A stretch of 64,000 nt of DNA, from contig NC_081407.1 of assembly GCF_030272615.1 (NCBI RefSeq), positions 436,326,230 through 436,390,229 on the forward strand, read 5' to 3'. The translations under genes and the position numbers were made by a program. Below are positions 36,663-48,331 of this stretch, piece after piece (positions within the stretch are counted from its first letter, which is position 1; every line of letters starts with the position of its first letter). Source of the stretch: Cryptomeria japonica (Eukaryota; Streptophyta; Pinopsida; Cupressales; Cupressaceae). The notes under the pieces are model-generated. The model saw nothing but the letters and a program-made list of their open reading frames with translations, ran no database searches and was not told where the DNA came from.

Positions 36663-36790
36663 GAATGATATGTAACAAAGTGTAAAATGATATGCAACTA
36701 ATTGAAAAATGATATGAAACTATGTTAAAATGATATGCAACTAATTGGAAAATGATATGCAACTATGTTAAAATGATATGCAACTAATTG
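36663..36790. repeat. Short tandem repeat, ATGATATGCAACTA unit
   Basis: Five or six imperfect copies of AAAATGATATGCAACTAATTG / AACTATGTT, about 20-28 bp each. Confidence 0.7.
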
Positions 36791-37766
36791 TTTTTGGTAG
36801 CATCTTCATTCTGCATTTGCCATCCGATATAGCCACATGTTGTTTTCTTTCTTTGTAGGTATCATCATTGAGCATTGATTTGTTTAGGACATGTTGAAAA
36901 TTTATACAAGCACAATGGTATAATTGAACCATAATGACTTGAGAAAAATTTACATGATATTTGATTTTGCAAGATAGCACAAGCGTCAAGTTATAATTGA
37001 ACAAGGACGACCTGAGTGCGGATTGCGTAAACAGACAAGATTAAATCATTTGTATGCGTGAAGTGGAATCATGCCTTCAGTGATATTCGATGTATCACGT
37101 CTCGAGGCAAGTATCCACACAGTACAAGTGATCGCCTCCCAGATAGAAGACTAAGAAAATATTGGAGTTTCCCCATGATCTCTAGCTGTGAAGCATTTTA
37201 GTGAGAAAAGGGAGAAAATCCAATAATTTAAAAAGTTCAATAATGCAAAAATAGTCAAGATTTTATGTGATAATGCAACATGTAGTACTTCAGAAAATCA
37301 TCCATCCTTGGTTTTTTGTGTTTCTTTGTTTTGCTTTGCGATGAAGTGTAGTTTTGGTTGTTGGATGCCATGCTTCTGAGTTTTGTAAATAGTTTTGATG
37401 TCTTGAATGTTTGCAAGTTTTTGATGATTCATTGCCCCTAGCTGAGTGTGCCTCTTGATGTGAATATGTACAGTGATTTCCAAGTCATGGTGGAATGTGG
37501 TAAGAGGATATATATGGATAGACCAGGATAGTGACTATGCTAAGTATGTCTTGAATAGATATGTGCTAAGTGTTGGGCGATGGCTGATAGTGTTTTAAGG
37601 ATACAGATAAAATGGTATGGAGATAGATAGAGGAGCCATTCTTTCACAACAACGCCTGTTACTAGGTTTTCACTAGTTGCTTTTATTGTACTTTGTTGTT
37701 TGCTTTTCTGGATTTTTTGGTTTTTTTTTTTTTGCTTGTTTTGGCTTTTTCCGTGCATTAGGCTAC

Positions 37767-40133
37767 TTAAGTGTAGTACTTTTTCAGATGGATGCTGTTA
37801 GTTGGTTCGTCGAGCACATCTCCTTTTGAAGTTGTTAGGTGATAGGCACCTGATCCATAGACTGATATGATGACATAGGGACCCAACCAGTTAGGTTCAA
37901 ACTTCCCTTTCTTTTCTTGATCTTGCTGATTTCTTGGATTTTCTTTGAGGACTAGGTCACCAACTTTGAAGTTGCGAGGGATGACCTTGTGGTTGTAGCT
38001 CTGGCACATGCGTTGTTGATATGCTTTGAGATGAGTGTAAGCATGCTGATGTCTTTCATCTAATAGTTTGAGTTCTTGCAGTCGGTTAACTCGATACTCT
38101 TCATCTGGGATTAAACCTTTCAAAGAGACTCTGAGAGATGGGATTTCTACCTCCAGGGGTAAAATGGCTTCCGATCCATATACCAATGAGTATGGTGTTG
38201 CTCCTGTAGGTGTACGGATGCTGGTTCTGTATGCCCAAAGTGCTGGATTAAGTTGTACATGCCAATCTTTGCCTGCATCATTCACTATTTTCTTTAGGAT
38301 TTTTAGTATTGTCTTGTTAGATGCTTCTACTTGACCATTTCCTTGTGGGTAGTATGGAGTAGAGAACCAATGTTGGATTTTGAATTTTTCACATAGTTCT
38401 TGTACATCTTGGTTTTTGAAAGGCCGTCCATTATCTGTGATGATTGAACTTGGAATACCATATATACAAATTAGATAATTTAGGATAAAAGAGGCAATTT
38501 GTTTCCCAGTTACTGTGGTCATGGGAACTGCTTCTATCCACTTGGTAAAGTATTCTGTTGTAGTTATAATAAACCTGTGTCCATTTGAAGATGAAGGATG
38601 AATTTTTCCAATTAAGTCTAGTCCCCACTGACAAAAGGGCCAGGATGTCGTGAATGGCTGTAGTTCCTGTGCTGGTGCATGTATTAGATTGCCATGGATC
38701 TGGCATTTAGGACATTTCTTGGCGAAGTGGTATGAGTCTTTCTCCATTGTAGGCCAGTAGTATCCCATCCTTAGAAGCTTTTTAGCAAGAGTAGTCCCAC
38801 TTGAATGTGTTCCACAAATACCTTCGTGAAGCTCGTGTAAAGAAGAATTAGAATCATTATGATCAAGGCAACGAAGAAGAGTACCATCTAGACCTCGACG
38901 ATACAAAGTATTAGCGATAAGGGTATAACGGGCAGCTTGCCGGATAAAATTATGTTTCTGGTTACGGGATTGGTCAATAGGTAAGATATTGTTCTTAAGG
39001 TAGTTATATATTGGTCCATATAGCAGAGAATCTGAACCAGTCAAGGCATAGATAACATGGGATTCAGAGTGGTCATAAGATGGGGAGAAGAATTGCTCTA
39101 CCAGGAACTCGTAACGACTCTGTTGCTCTCGAATTTGTAGTAATGAAGCGATAGTAGCCATGGCATCAGCTGCTTTGTTGTTCAACCTTGGTATTTGCTC
39201 GAAGGTGATGTGCACAAAATACTGTTTGAAGTCATCCACCATTCGCTTGTAGGGTAGCAGCTTGTCATCCTTTGTCTGATAGTTGTTGTTGATTTGATTA
39301 ATGACTAGTTGTGAGTCTCTGTAGACCTTTAACTCTGTGATTTTCCATTCTACGGCCATTTTGATGCCTATAACCAATGCTTCATATTCAACCACATTAT
39401 TTGTGCATGGGAACATAAGCCTATATGATTTTGGTATAGTGTGTCCTTCAGGAGTGATGAATAGAATGCTAGCACCTGAACCATGTTGTGTGTAGGATTT
39501 GTCAAAGTATAGGGTCCATTGTTTGGTAGAAATAGCAAGAACGTCCCTGTCCAAAAATTCAATCTCCATAGTTTGTTTTCCTGGTAGCGGTGCTTTAGCT
39601 AGTTGATCTGCAATTGCTTGTCCTTTGATGGCTTGTCTTTCTGTGTATTGGATATCAAATTCACTGAGAATCATGACCCATTTCGCCAATCTTCCTGTAA
39701 GAGCTGCCTTGCTGAGTAGATATTTGAGAGGATCAATTTTTGCCACTAGCTTAATTGTGTGTGCTAGCATATAATGTCGGAACTTCTGAGATGCGAAGAC
39801 CATTGTTAAGCAAGCCTTTTCAATGAATGTATAGTTGAGTTCATAGCCATTCAATGTCCTACTGATATAGTATATGGCTCGTTCTTTTCCTTGTTGATCT
39901 TCTTGTGCCAATAGTGCCCCCAACGATATATCTGTTGTTGAGATATAGAGGATAAGTGACTTTCCTATGACTGGTGGTACCAGAACTGGTGGATTCATCA
40001 GGTACTATTTGATTTGGTAAAAAGATTCTGCACACTTGGTCTCCCATCTGAATGGTACATTTTTGTGTAGTAAATGGTTAAATGGGAGACTTTTATCTGC
40101 TAGCTGAGTGATGAATCACCTGATTGATTGAAG
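37767..40133 (-). pseudogene. Element D RNase H, second RNase H and integrase
   Basis: A 743-codon open stretch (39998-37767), preceded by two more stops up to 40133. Order: RT/RNase H (residues ~15-130; KERAIYYISRTL, FRHYML), second RNase H (~160-290; WTLYFDKSYT, NNVVEYEALVIGIKMA, VYRDSQLVINQI, NNKAADAMA), zinc-binding HHCC (~390-440; HELHEG...CPKCQIHG), integrase core (~455-580; WGLDLIGKI, IITDNGRPF, GNGQVEASNKT giving D,D,E) and a GPY/F end (FEPNWLGPYVI). The tandem RNase H pair after RT defines the Tat lineage. The first Asp region of the second RNase H reads DKS where DGS/DGA is usual. Confidence 0.92.
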
Positions 40134-41183
40134 TCATCCTTGTAGAGATATGAGTTGACTGATATTCTTTGGTGGTGGCATTTCCATAATGGCTTGTACT
40201 TTTGCTGGATCTACTTCAATACCTTTAGCTGAGACTATGTAGCCTAGTAACTTGCCTGATGTAACCCCGAAGATACACTTCTTAGGGTTGAGTCTGACTT
40301 GGAATTTCTCCAATCGATCAAAGATCTTTATCAGGATGCTGAGATGTTCCACTCTAGTGAAGGATTTAGCTAGTAAATCATCCACGTAATCTTCCATAAA
40401 TGTGTGCATCATGTCATGAAAGATTGTTGTCATTGCTCTTTGATAAGTGGCCCCTGCATTCTTTAAGCCAAAAGACATAACATTCCAACAGTACGTTCCC
40501 CAAGGACAGGTGAATGCGGTTTTATCTTGATCTTCTGGGCCTATTTTGATTTGATTATAGCCTGAGAAACCATCCATTAGTGAGAGCATTGCATGGCCTG
40601 CTGTGAGGTCTACAATTATGTCGATACTGGGCAGAGGAAAGTCGTCTTTTGGACAAGCTTTGTTGACATCTCTGAAGTCAGTGCATATTCTGATACTACC
40701 ATATGGTTTTGATATTGGAACAATGTTGGAAATCCACTTTGCATAGTCAATGGGTTGGATGAATTTGATATCTTGTAGTTTCTTTAGTTTAGTTTTGACC
40801 ATGAGTGCCACCTGTGGATTCATCTTTTGTAGCTTTTGTTTGACTGGTTTAACTCTTGAAGAGATGGACAAGTGATGCATGATTAAGTGTGGATCTACTC
40901 CGGGTATATCAGCATATGACCAAGCAAAGTTAATTTGCTGTTCTTTAAAGAAAATGATGAATGCTGATCTTTCTTCCTCTGTCAGAGATTCTGCAAGGTG
41001 TATGTTTTTGACTGCTTCTGTGGTACCAATGTTGATTGATTGAGTGGGCTCAATCAATATGGGTGATCGCTCATGAAAGTGCTCAGGAAGAGTGTCAAGT
41101 CTCCCATCGTTAGGTGCCTTAAAAAGGTTTTCACCCTCAGATGCGTCCTTTATTTTTACTTTTTTGTGATCTAGAGCTGCCAT
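40134..41183 (-). pseudogene. Element D reverse transcriptase
   Basis: 350 open codons, same frame as the rest. Blocks ICTDFRDVNKACPKDDFPLP, LSLMDGFSGYNQI, FTCPWGTYCWNVMSFGLKN, catalytic MEDYVDDLLAKS and LNPKKCIFGV. The active site is intact; a stop follows at 40134, before the thumb. Confidence 0.93.
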
Positions 41184-43598
41184 TGACTGGTTTTCAACAT
41201 CAGATCTTTTATTTGGTTTATTTTTGCGACCGAGAGACTTGGCACTCCTTGATTGGCAGACATCATTACTTTGTTCACTGGTAGAGCCTATTTACGGATT
41301 TACGGTACATAGGTAGTGGATAATAGATTCATCATCTGGGAAAATTGGTATATCATGGATTTCGGGTTCATCCCAGTCGATGAGGTCAGGAAAGACAAGC
41401 AGTAAGGTATCGTTTGGTGGATTAAGTTCTGCTACTATAAGTGTCAAGACAGAGGTTTCATCATGATTGTTCTTGGTTGTAAAGAAGTTCAGGATTTCGT
41501 CGAGGTTTTCAATGGTATTATCTTCCGTATAGACTTGTTCATAATGTTTCTGTTTGCTTTCCTTGGCATCATAGATGTTCTATGGTCCAAATTCAAGAGG
41601 TCTATCTTCTGCATTATGCTCTTCCTGAGAAAGGGATATGGTGTCAGTATCATGAGGGATATTTGTAGTAGCATTTGAGCAGGTACCCCATTCATATTCA
41701 TTGGAATCAGTCTCTGAGGCATCATCCCAGATTCTATTAGTGCTGTAAACTAGTATGTTGTATGGTGAAAATAAATCTTTGATGATGGATACCATTTTGA
41801 TAGTTTTTGTTGATTCGGTGTCAGATCCTACTTCTACTTTCTGTATTTGTTCATAGACTGTGCTTCCTCGGGGAGGAATAATGGTATCTAGAGATGATAT
41901 TATTTGTTCTTGAGATATTGGTGTTTGAATATGAGCTACTGCTGCAAATATGGCCTTCTTGTGGCTTAGAAGCTTTCCTTGATGTAACTTTTGTTCTTGA
42001 CGTTCCCATGCCTTGCGGATTGTTTCAGCTAACTCAAAGAGTGCTTCCTGCCAAGATTCTTCTTTGTACTTCTTCTTTACTTTCCATTGAGGTTTTGCAG
42101 TTATGCGGGGTAGCTTTCTTAATAGGAAAGTGAGCTTACAACCCAATCCTGTTTTGTCTCTATTGGGTTGTGAAGGAAGATCTATGGGTTCAGTGACTCC
42201 TTCTTTGCATTTCCCAATAGGTCCTTTACCATCATATCCCATTTGCTACATGATTAAGTATCCTTTTCCATATAGGTGTGTAGGTAGAACAATGTACAGT
42301 GCAACTGCTCTGTTATCTTCTTCCTCATCTTTGTATAACTAGCTAAGAATATCCTTATCTTCTGATTCATGTGCTAGAGTTCCCAATTGGATGAAGGTAC
42401 CATCGAATTTGGTGATGGGCTGAGTGACCAGATGTGTTGATGTAGTAGGCAATCCATGAGATCTGGGTGATGTTGGCAATTTGGCCAAACATAAAGGCTC
42501 CAAAGAGTATTCTCTGATGCCTTGGTCTTTGATTTGCATTTGCTGCTTGAAATCTCCAGATAATGAGTTGGGCTTTGATATTTGTAGATCTGATGTTGAA
42601 GATCGCTGCTTTTCTCTATTATGAGGAACCAAACTGTCTTGGGCTACCCCCATTGCGTTGCAATGTTGAAATGGATTGTGATCAGCAGATATGGAGATTT
42701 CTTGTCTGCCATAAAGAAATTTGACACACTGGTGATAGGTAGAGGGTACTGCTTGCATTTCATGTATCCAGGGTTGCCCTAACAAAATATTGTAGGTGAG
42801 ATCTATGTCTAAGACCTGACGCATAGTATCCTTTTGCACTGGTCCCACTTGAAAAGGTAACATCACAGTTCCTTTAGAGGACCTTTCCTCATCATCATAT
42901 GCCTTTATGGTAATCTTCTTGCAGGGATCAATAGACTCTTCTGAGAAGCCTAATGCACGAATAAGCTTTAAAGTACATATATTAAGTCTGGCTCCTCCAT
43001 CTATTAAGACTCTTTTTACTCGGTGTTTGCAAACAATGACTTCGATATGGAGAGGAGTGTTATGTGGATGACTCAAGGAAGCATTGTCATGCTCTGAGAA
43101 GGTGAGGTTATGAGGTCCGGTCATATGGGCGACCATGGCTTGAAATCTGTCCATATCCAGATTTCGAGGTACATTGGTTTCCAATAGCGCTTGTTCCAAT
43201 ATGTCTTTTTGCTTCGGTGATAGTTTCAGCAATTCTAGTATAGATATCTGAGTTGGAGTTTTGCGTAGTTGGCTAACCAAGTCATATTGAATTTTTGGTA
43301 TAGTAGTTATAGGCGCAGCATGTCCTTTTAAGACATATTTTTGAGTTCGGGTTATCACATTGACAGATTCATGATCATGCTGATCTCGGATGGTGATGAC
43401 ATTTACTTGATGATCTTCAGTTGATATGTGATTTATGGTGTTGTTGTAGATATGGTTGATACGAGCTCCGCGTGTATCATCCGAGGTTGAAGCTCCATCT
43501 TTGTTGTAATTTGGGAGAGGATTTTTAAAGGCTCTGTGATCACCATTTGTTTTGAGACCATCTACTATTAAGTCACCTCGATCAATCATGTCTTGCAC
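41184..43598 (-). pseudogene. Element D protease, G-patch-like segment and linker
   Basis: Protease (about 42700-43050): VLIDGGARLNICTLKLI active-site loop and ILLGQPWIHEM end block. Downstream a glycine-rich G-patch-like segment begins at 42242 (MGYDGKGPIGK, KTGLGCKL), a module known in Tat polyproteins. An acidic linker then leads to RT. Stops near 43605, 42339, 42245, 41580 and 41290; frame kept throughout. Confidence 0.85.
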
Positions 43599-45236
43599 AA
43601 TGTGTTACAATCTCATACAATCGTTCGTCCAATGACCCTTGTTACGATAGAAATCACAATAGTGTGAATCATTCCTCCAAGGTGGTTTGATTTGGGGTTC
43701 ATAGTTGCTGATCGCAAGCAAGGAGAGAATTTTGTTTGCCAGAAGTTCTCTAAATGCTGATTCTAGTGATTGCCCCAGTGGTGTGAATATACGCTTTTGG
43801 AAATTGTTCGTGCTATTGCGTGAATTGTTGTTAGGTCCTGGATTCATGTTTTTGCTTTGAGTATCATTGGTGTTGTTTGTGTTGAGTTGTCCTTGATCGA
43901 TATTTGGCACATATGTGTTAGCATTTGGATTAGCATTTTTAGGATTCTTCGTAGTTTGAGGATTTCTGGATAATGCAAGCACTGGTTGCTTAGATTTGGG
44001 ATCATGTGAGTCATTGTTGCCTTCGTTTTTGTTTCGAGTCCAAAATCGAGATTTGTCTAAGTTGCTATTGTTCTGGTTATTGTAGTTTGATGAGTTTGTT
44101 CCTTCCTTGTAGAATTTGAGTGTTCCCTTTTTGACACATGATTCCTCTACTTGAATGCCATTTTCAATCAATTTAGCGAAAGATGGTATGCATTGAAGTT
44201 TTAGCCTGTAACTCATTTCACCATTCAAGTTGTCGATGAAGATTTCCATTTTCTCCTTTTCAGGAATATCTTGAGGATATCGTGATACCATACGTCGCTA
44301 GCGTTGAAGGAATATCATGAATGTTTCGTTGTTCTTTTGTTTGGTGTTGCAGACGTCCAACATGGTTATGGCATGTTGAATGTTATAGGAGTATTGGGTT
44401 ATGAACTTGTTAACTAATTCATCAAACGATCTGACAGGTGGTGTAATTTTGGATAACCATTCCATGGTTTGTCCTCCCAGGCTTCTTGGGAATAACCTCA
44501 TCAGATAGGTGTCATCATGAGCAAACTCAAGACTCATGGTACATAATTCTCTGACATGATCACGGGGATCGCTTTTTCCATCGTATTTGTCAAATTTAGG
44601 CACATCTGAGTTTGGAGGAAAAGGGATCATGTGCAATCTCCTGTCGAAAGGATAAGGACAGATTTCGTTTAAAGAGTACCGTACTGTTGTCCCTTGTTGC
44701 ATGTCCTGTATTTGCCTTTGTAACATTTGCATTTATTGAGTAAGGGCAACCAAAGGTACATTGTCTTATTGAGGGAAAAGTTCTTCCCTTGTATTAGTTC
44801 TCAGCTGAAAAGGTGTGTTAAATGGTATATTTTTCTCTGGAGTTTCTAGCTCGGGTATACACATTTCTGGTATACATTGTTCTGGAATGTGTTGCTCAGG
44901 TATGTGTTGTTCAAGGTTACGAGTTTCCTCTTCTCTTTGTTGTTCTTGATATGCATATTGTCGAGATCCGGTTCTAAAGATGTTTGTGTCTAAATCTTCG
45001 GGAAGTTTAATGCCTTTACTTGTGAGCATGAGCAAATATTTTTCTTTGTCATTTTCCATAAGCCTTTCTACAAGCTTTTGGAATGAAGGGTTTTCCTGAC
45101 ATTCCTAAAGAAGCGCTTCAGAAATTTCAGTCTCTTCTAGGTGTGGACCTTCAAAAGGATTTGACAACCTTCAATTCATACTAGACTCTGTGTGTGTCTT
45201 GCTTTGTTGGTTTCTTTGAGAGCGAGTAACAGGCAT
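43599..45236 (-). pseudogene. Element D gag
   Basis: Start chosen at ATG 45234-45236 (MPVTRSQRNQQ), in frame with the rest. Repeats of PEQHIPEQ/PEMCIPE near 44880; gag core 44300-44640 (FDKYDGKSDPRDHVREL, LFPRSLGGQTMEWLSKI); Asn-rich stretch 43800-44060; zinc finger CDFYRNKGHWTNDC (about 43620-43665). Stops near 45168, 45105, 44766, 44733, 44298. Confidence 0.88.
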
Positions 45237-45237
45237 T

Positions 45238-45690
45238 TTAGTAGAAACTTTTAGTGACGAAGGGGACAAAATCCTCGTTGATATGTTGCTCGGGGGTGGG
45301 TGGTTCTGGTTGAGATATGTTATAAGTGATACACTCGTCGGGCAAGAATGCCAGATTGATCCTTCCTCCGTGGTTTATGATTTGATTAAAAGCGAATTTC
45401 TGACAATATGCTCTTGTTTTTAAAGGCTCTTTGTCAAATTCGTTGGATTTGTTTTGGATATAACATTTGACGTGATGAAGGAATACTTGATGAGATTTGA
45501 AGAGTTGACGATTGATGTATAAAAACTTATTTCTCTTGATGAATTTGGAAAAAATAGGTTGTTGTTTCTTCAACGTGATGTTACGATAAAGACTCTTTCT
45601 TCTCAGAATATGGGGATTAGTCATGCATGAGTGATCAATGGTTTCCTTTGATTGGTTTGGATTCAGTTGATCTTGTTTGGAAAATTTCAA
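45238..45690 (-). CDS. ORF upstream of gag in D (ORF1-like), unknown
   Basis: 150 open codons, Lys/Gln-rich, whose TAA ends one base before the gag ATG. No ATG at its beginning; the frame opens after a TAA two codons upstream, and the first internal Met lies near codon 23. Ogre-type gypsy elements carry an extra ORF before gag, which this may represent in short or decayed form; it may also be a chance frame. No domain recognised. Confidence 0.35.
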   Translation of the reverse strand: MKFSKQDQLNPNQSKETIDHSCMTNPHILRRKSLYRNITLKKQQPIFSKFIKRNKFLYINRQLFKSHQVFLHHVKCYIQNKSNEFDKEPLKTRAYCQKFAFNQIINHGGRINLAFLPDECITYNISQPEPPTPEQHINEDFVPFVTKSFY

Positions 45691-46084
45691 GTCTTACTCT
45701 ATCAAAATGAAGGTTTAGATGCTCCTTCACGACAAAGTGCGTCAAATGATATGGATAAAAAGCCTCCCAATATGGAGACTTGATTTGACAACCTGGAATT
45801 GTTTAAACAAGTGTTTTTGAGATGAAATCTGTAAGATGGTAAAGGATTTTGTTGATACTTATGATGAGGTTTCCGGATTATGATAAGATAGATATGTTTT
45901 ATTGTGCGATCAGTTTAGGATTTTTACAACGTTTGTTTTGACACAAATTTAGCTCAAGAAATAGTTTTAACGGTTTGTTTTTGCTACTCCGCTTTGATAA
46001 AAAATGTTGTTGATAACAAGAGGCTTCTGAAAATGTTTTCAAAATTTTTAAAATTCCTCACTATTTTGCCCTCTATCTATATGT

Positions 46085-46465
46085 TTTTGGTCACGCACTA
46101 AAACAGGGACGAAATGCGCTACCAAAATTACTCCACGCGCTAAAAGAATGACCACACATGCTAAGTTGCCCCCAGACACGCGCTAAAGTTTTGTTTGTTC
46201 AAAAATTTGTTTTCGATCTTTAAAAAGTTACGCGCTAACCTGGGTCTGTGATGCGCTAACTTTTAAACTTGATGCGCTAATGTTTGGTTGCCATGCACTA
46301 AGCTGATGCTTCCACGCGCTAGACTATTTCTCTGATGCGCTAAATGTTTTAACACTATTTTGATTTTGGGATAAAACACTACTGCTTGGAACAGACGCGC
46401 TAACTGGATGGCTTGATGCGCTAACTGAAATATCCTATGCATTAAGGAGTTGTCCTCACGCGCTA
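46085..46465 (-). repeat. TTAGCGCAT motif cluster 1 (minus sense)
   Basis: Plus strand shows ATGCGCTA and ACGCGCTA about every 25-40 bp: at least five exact ATGCGCTA and seven or more one-base variants. Confidence 0.85.
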
Positions 46466-47969
46466 ATCTGCCCTGATTTTTCTTTCAGTTGGTTTTTCTG
46501 CAATTTTTGGTTTTGATCGTGAGTTTTTCAGGTTAGATGGATGATTTTCTGAAGTAATAAATGCAGGCACAGCACAAAAAGTACAACCATTTTGCCTAAT
46601 CTAACAAAAAGTGTATGTTTTGTGAGGATGTGTTCAAATCCCCAATGTTTCAATAGGTTTGGATACGAATAATACACTTCAGAAAGACTCTTTATTGAAA
46701 GGTCATAAATAACATCATAGCCCACTAGTCTTGATACTCCGTCAGCTCAAATAGCCGTGTCGCCTCCTAGAGGGCGCCCGTTTTTTTGCCTTTTGCCAGA
46801 AATTAACTCAAAGTGAATCGCTTCATAGTTGAGTAGTTATCTTGGGAGATATATGGTGAGTAATCTTGGGGGCGGATTCTTCCCCACCTTTGCACTAGGA
46901 TGTTATAAATGTCTGGTTACTGACTCGGTTCAAAGCTTCTATTTTTATGGTTCGTAATCAGGCTTGCTATTCGGCCATCAATGATAAACTCCCTCAGGAG
47001 GCTTCCCAACCTTTAGAACAAAGACTTTATGTATCTCGAGGATATTGGGGGAAGGCTAATCGCTGCGCACAACCATTGAAAAGGACTTTCATCACTTTTC
47101 ACTTTTGATTATAGTGGGTTGGAATACTTGGCGTCAAAGTCATTCCCCACTTAGGTCGTTCCCTTCACACCAGCCATAAATGGCTTTAAGAGTTGATTTC
47201 AACTCCTCAGGAAGGCAGGCCTGCTAAAGGATGTAAATGCTTTTGAAGGAAAGAAAGCTTTTTAAGAGAGGTCTAGTTTTTTGGATCACCCAGTTAAGGG
47301 GAGAGCATATACCTTCCTCTTTCGATTCAAGACAATCACAAATTCTTTTTAAACCTTTAATTCAATGATTTTCTAACATTTACTGGGAGATGTTGCTCCA
47401 AGAAAAGCATGGTGTAAATTTTACTTCCTCAAAGCAATGATTATTTAATCTAAGGAAATAACCGAGTCAACAAAGCAAAAGGTTCGATTTGGTCAACAAA
47501 TAAAAATCAATAAACAAAAAGGGGAATAACTTCCCTCTTTAATTGCAACAAAGCTTTTTGAGGTGAGGTTCTTTCCTTTGCAAAATTTCAAAAGTGAATC
47601 CTTTTATGCACCAAAGGATGGTGAGGTTCATTTTATAGCTCTATTTTTACAAAAAGAAATTTTTTGTGTTGTTCGTTTTAGAGCTTAAAATGAAGGTTTT
47701 CTCCTATGAAAGCAAGAAATTTTTTGATAGTGGTTCTTTTTATAGCCTAAAAAAAAGGTGAGTTCAATTTTAAGAAAAGAAAATCAAATTTTAAACTAAC
47801 CTAGATAAGTTAGTAAAAATCTAACTATCTTAATCCGAAGATGAAGCTCCTATCTGCAATAAAGTTGTTAGAGACCTGCAAAATAACCAGCTAGCTAACT
47901 CAAAGGAATTCTACAAGTCTAATTTCAAACTTTCGGTTACAATAATTATTTTTCTTATTTCGATCTGTG

Positions 47970-48245
47970 ATGCACTACAGAACAAACTGTACGCGCTACA
48001 AAATCATAGTAATGCGCTAAAATAAGCCAATGATGCGCTATACTATCCTCGGGATGCGTTACTCTGTGCACCCAAGACGCTGCTCTGTTTTTCCCCGCGT
48101 CGAAACCTATAGGAAAAATTAATAATTTTATGCGCTAATAAATGGACTTGAAGCGCTAGAGTATGAACTCCACGCGCTGAACAGTGAACCGAATGTGCTA
48201 GGCTGTTAACCGGATGCGCTAAACAGTTAACTCAATGTGCTAATT
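47970..48245 (-). repeat. TTAGCGCAT motif cluster 2 (minus sense)
   Basis: At least four exact ATGCGCTA plus ACGCGCTA, ATGTGCTA, ATGCACTA and ATGCGTTA variants, ending about 60 bp from the primer site. Confidence 0.82.
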
Positions 48246-48308
48246 TATTTTTTTCCGTGTGCCTGCAAAAGTGGATATATTTCAAAACCGATTAGATATG
48301 TGGGTTCG

Positions 48309-48327
48309 GGCCCCACGGTGGGCGCCA
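48309..48327 (-). other. Element D primer binding site
   Basis: Minus strand TGGCGCCCACCGTGGGGCC, four bases from the LTR; a type common in Tat/Ogre gypsy elements. tRNA not assigned. Confidence 0.8.
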
Positions 48328-48331
48328 AAAA

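Larger units (their letters stand above)
36342..37766. other. Non-coding region between antisense ORF and integrase end
   Basis: Convergent 3' ends meet here: the plus-strand PMD ORF ends at 36341 and the minus-strand pol at 37767. AT-rich, no credible ORF; includes a (TA)n run and a short tandem repeat. Confidence 0.5.
45691..48331 (-). other. Element D 5' leader (2.6 kb)
   Basis: Long untranslated leader between primer site and gag. Two clusters of ATGCGCTAA (plus reading; TTAGCGCAT in transcript sense) lie at 46085-46465 and 47970-48245. No ORF of note between them. Confidence 0.7.
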
